From Pseudohaliea rubra DSM 19751 (GTDB lineage Bacteria; Pseudomonadota; Gammaproteobacteria; Pseudomonadales; Halieaceae): a stretch of 64,000 nt of DNA. Of this stretch, positions 63,026-64,000 are shown piece after piece; positions within the stretch are counted from its first letter, which is position 1, and every line of letters starts with the position of its first letter. The notes under the pieces were generated by a model that did not search any database, was not told the DNA's origin, and saw nothing but the letters and a program-made list of their open reading frames with translations. Position numbers and translations under genes: made by a program. Where the stretch lies: positions 1 through 64,000 of the forward strand of contig NZ_KN234751.1 in assembly GCF_000764025.1 (NCBI RefSeq). Reading direction: 5' to 3'.

Positions 63026-63781
63026 ATGAAGACCCCGCTCCGCCGCCTTGTACTGCTGCCGCTGTTGCTGGCCCTGGGCGCCTGTTCGAACCTTTCCGAG
63101 CGTGGCTACGAGCGTTGCATTGTCGGCTTTACCGCCGCTGGCGGCGCGGTGGGGGGCGGTGTTTCCGGCGGCTCTGGCGTACTGCCCGGAACGGCGGGCG
63201 GCGCCGCCTTATCCACGCTCTTCTGCGTGGAGGCCGAGCCGCCGCCACCGCCGGCGGATAGCGATGGTGATGGCGTGGCCGAAGGCAGCGATAGCTGCCC
63301 CGGCACCCCTGCCGGTGCGCGTGTCGACGCCCAGGGTTGCGCCCTCGACAGCGATGGCGACGGTGTACCAGATTACCGCGACCGATGCGCCGGCACCCCG
63401 GCCGGGGTGACCGTTGACGATGTCGGATGTCCCGTCAAGGACGAGGTGGTTCTCACCGTGAACGCAGTGAACTTCGCTTTTGACAGCGCCGAGCTGGACG
63501 CAGCCTCCCGACGCGCGCTCGATCGTATCGTCGCGACCGTCAAGGGGCACGGCAGCGTGACCCTCGGCGTCATCGGGCACACGGACAGCTCCGGTCCCGA
63601 GGCCTACAACCAGAGGCTGTCCGAGCGTCGCGCAGGGGCCGTGCGCGAATACCTTGTTTCTCAGGGTGTCGCCCCCGATGCGCTGGTCGCCTCGGGCCGC
63701 GGAGAGGCCGAGCCGGTAGCCGGCAACGACACCCGCGAGGGCCGTGAGCAGAACCGTCGCGTCGAGCTGGTCGTGCAGTGA
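63026..63781 (+). CDS. OmpA-family lipoprotein with thrombospondin type 3 repeats
   Basis: This is a 251-residue outer-membrane lipoprotein. The lipobox is LALGACS (Cys20). A glycine-rich segment (about 40-70) may be membrane-associated. Two calcium-binding thrombospondin type 3 repeats (DSDGDGVAEGSDSCPGTPAG and DSDGDGVPDYRDRCAGTPAG) lead to an OmpA C-terminal domain (about 140-251) with the peptidoglycan-binding residues in GHTDSSG and YNQRLSERRAGAVREYL. It lies 110 bp after tolC and has a GAGGAG ribosome-binding site. Confidence 0.93.
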   Translation: MKTPLRRLVLLPLLLALGACSNLSERGYERCIVGFTAAGGAVGGGVSGGSGVLPGTAGGAALSTLFCVEAEPPPPPADSDGDGVAEGSDSCPGTPAGARVDAQGCALDSDGDGVPDYRDRCAGTPAGVTVDDVGCPVKDEVVLTVNAVNFAFDSAELDAASRRALDRIVATVKGHGSVTLGVIGHTDSSGPEAYNQRLSERRAGAVREYLVSQGVAPDALVASGRGEAEPVAGNDTREGREQNRRVELVVQ

Positions 63782-64000
63782 CGTCGAGGCGGGCTTCTGT
63801 CGCCGCTCGCTGGCGCCTGGCCTGTCTCGCAGCGGCCTTCTCGGCCGGTGTCGTTACGACGGCCGTCGCTGCCGACGACCCCTGGCAGACGGTAGAGCCC
63901 GCAGGGGCTACCCGCTGCGCCGACGGCAGCCCCTATCGCTTCCATGTGCGCCAGGCGGATCCGTCCCGGTTACTGGTTTTCTTCAACGGCGGTGGCGCCT
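63778..64000 (+). CDS. Secreted pectinacetylesterase-like hydrolase, truncated by the window edge
   Basis: This is the N-terminal 74 residues of a gene that runs off the right edge. The GTG at 63778 overlaps the preceding OmpA stop (GTGA). An arginine-rich start and hydrophobic segment (to about residue 31, AVAADD) form a signal peptide. The mature part, CADGSPYRFHVRQ then RLLVFFNGGGA, resembles the start of bacterial pectinacetylesterase-like alpha/beta hydrolases, where FNGGGACW marks the oxyanion loop. The active-site serine is outside the window. Confidence 0.65.
   Translation, partial: MTSRRASVAARWRLACLAAAFSAGVVTTAVAADDPWQTVEPAGATRCADGSPYRFHVRQADPSRLLVFFNGGGA

Noticed and set aside
1-64000. 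Insertion sequences, prophage genes, tRNA or rRNA genes
   Set aside because: No transposase, integrase, phage structural gene, tRNA cloverleaf or rRNA segment could be recognised on either strand by reading; a dedicated tRNA scan was not possible here.

Overview
The window is about 66% G+C, densely coded and free of any rRNA, tRNA, CRISPR array, phage or insertion-sequence gene that I can see. Its housekeeping blocks are gammaproteobacterial: miaB-ybeZ-ybeY-corC-lnt, a DUF1820 gene, cmoA-cmoB, uup, lapD-lapG and a tryptophan-synthase-beta-like small protein. With three large TonB-dependent receptors, a betaine/choline (BCCT) transporter, a TPR-sulfotransferase and acetoacetate-CoA ligase, this points to a marine or saline, heterotrophic, high-GC gammaproteobacterium (Halieaceae/Cellvibrionales or a neighbouring lineage). 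The lineage is inference.

Layout. 1-6.4 kb (minus): a truncated membrane acyltransferase, then lnt, corC, ybeY, ybeZ and miaB in one overlapping operon. 6.6-7.0 kb: a DUF1820 gene whose Shine-Dalgarno is carried in a triplicated 13-bp repeat. 7.0-24.8 kb: a catabolic island. It has an amidohydrolase; a minus-strand operon for a Tat-exported molybdenum hydroxylase plus a Dabb protein; and, diverging from it, a chain of tightly coupled genes: GntR regulator, two tandem cytochromes P450, SDR, ThuA-like protein, SDR, [2Fe-2S] ferredoxin, SDR, amidohydrolase and MFS transporter. A TonB receptor and a cytochrome c-PQQ propeller dehydrogenase follow. Together these look like outer-membrane uptake, periplasmic oxidation, inner-membrane import and cytoplasmic oxidation of one unidentified hydrophobic or aromatic/alicyclic compound.

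24.9-39.8 kb: mixed core and accessory metabolism: Lon, a sulfotransferase/class IV aminotransferase pair, cmoAB, a small ORF, ribokinase-like kinase, class I aminotransferase, Uup, acetoacetate-CoA ligase, heme A synthase, XRE-cupin regulator and a small conserved protein. 39.8-45.1 kb: the LapD/LapG c-di-GMP-controlled adhesin-release pair, divergent from a gene that fuses a TolC/LapE outer-membrane channel to an OmpA peptidoglycan-binding domain. The fusion gene is followed by a highly structured intergenic region in which two hairpins have complementary loops, and by a strong bidirectional terminator.

45.1-56.1 kb: a TonB receptor and amidase, a PAP2 phosphatase and glycosyltransferase, a BCCT transporter, and a third TonB receptor behind an AT-rich promoter island. 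56.1-64 kb: TPR-sulfotransferase, MarR regulator, then a three-gene exporter (ABC, HlyD, TolC), an OmpA lipoprotein and the start of a pectinacetylesterase-like gene. The 'ABC' protein keeps the fold of an ABC exporter, but every nucleotide-handling motif in its C-terminal domain has been replaced. This apparently ATPase-dead tripartite exporter is the most unusual gene set in the window.
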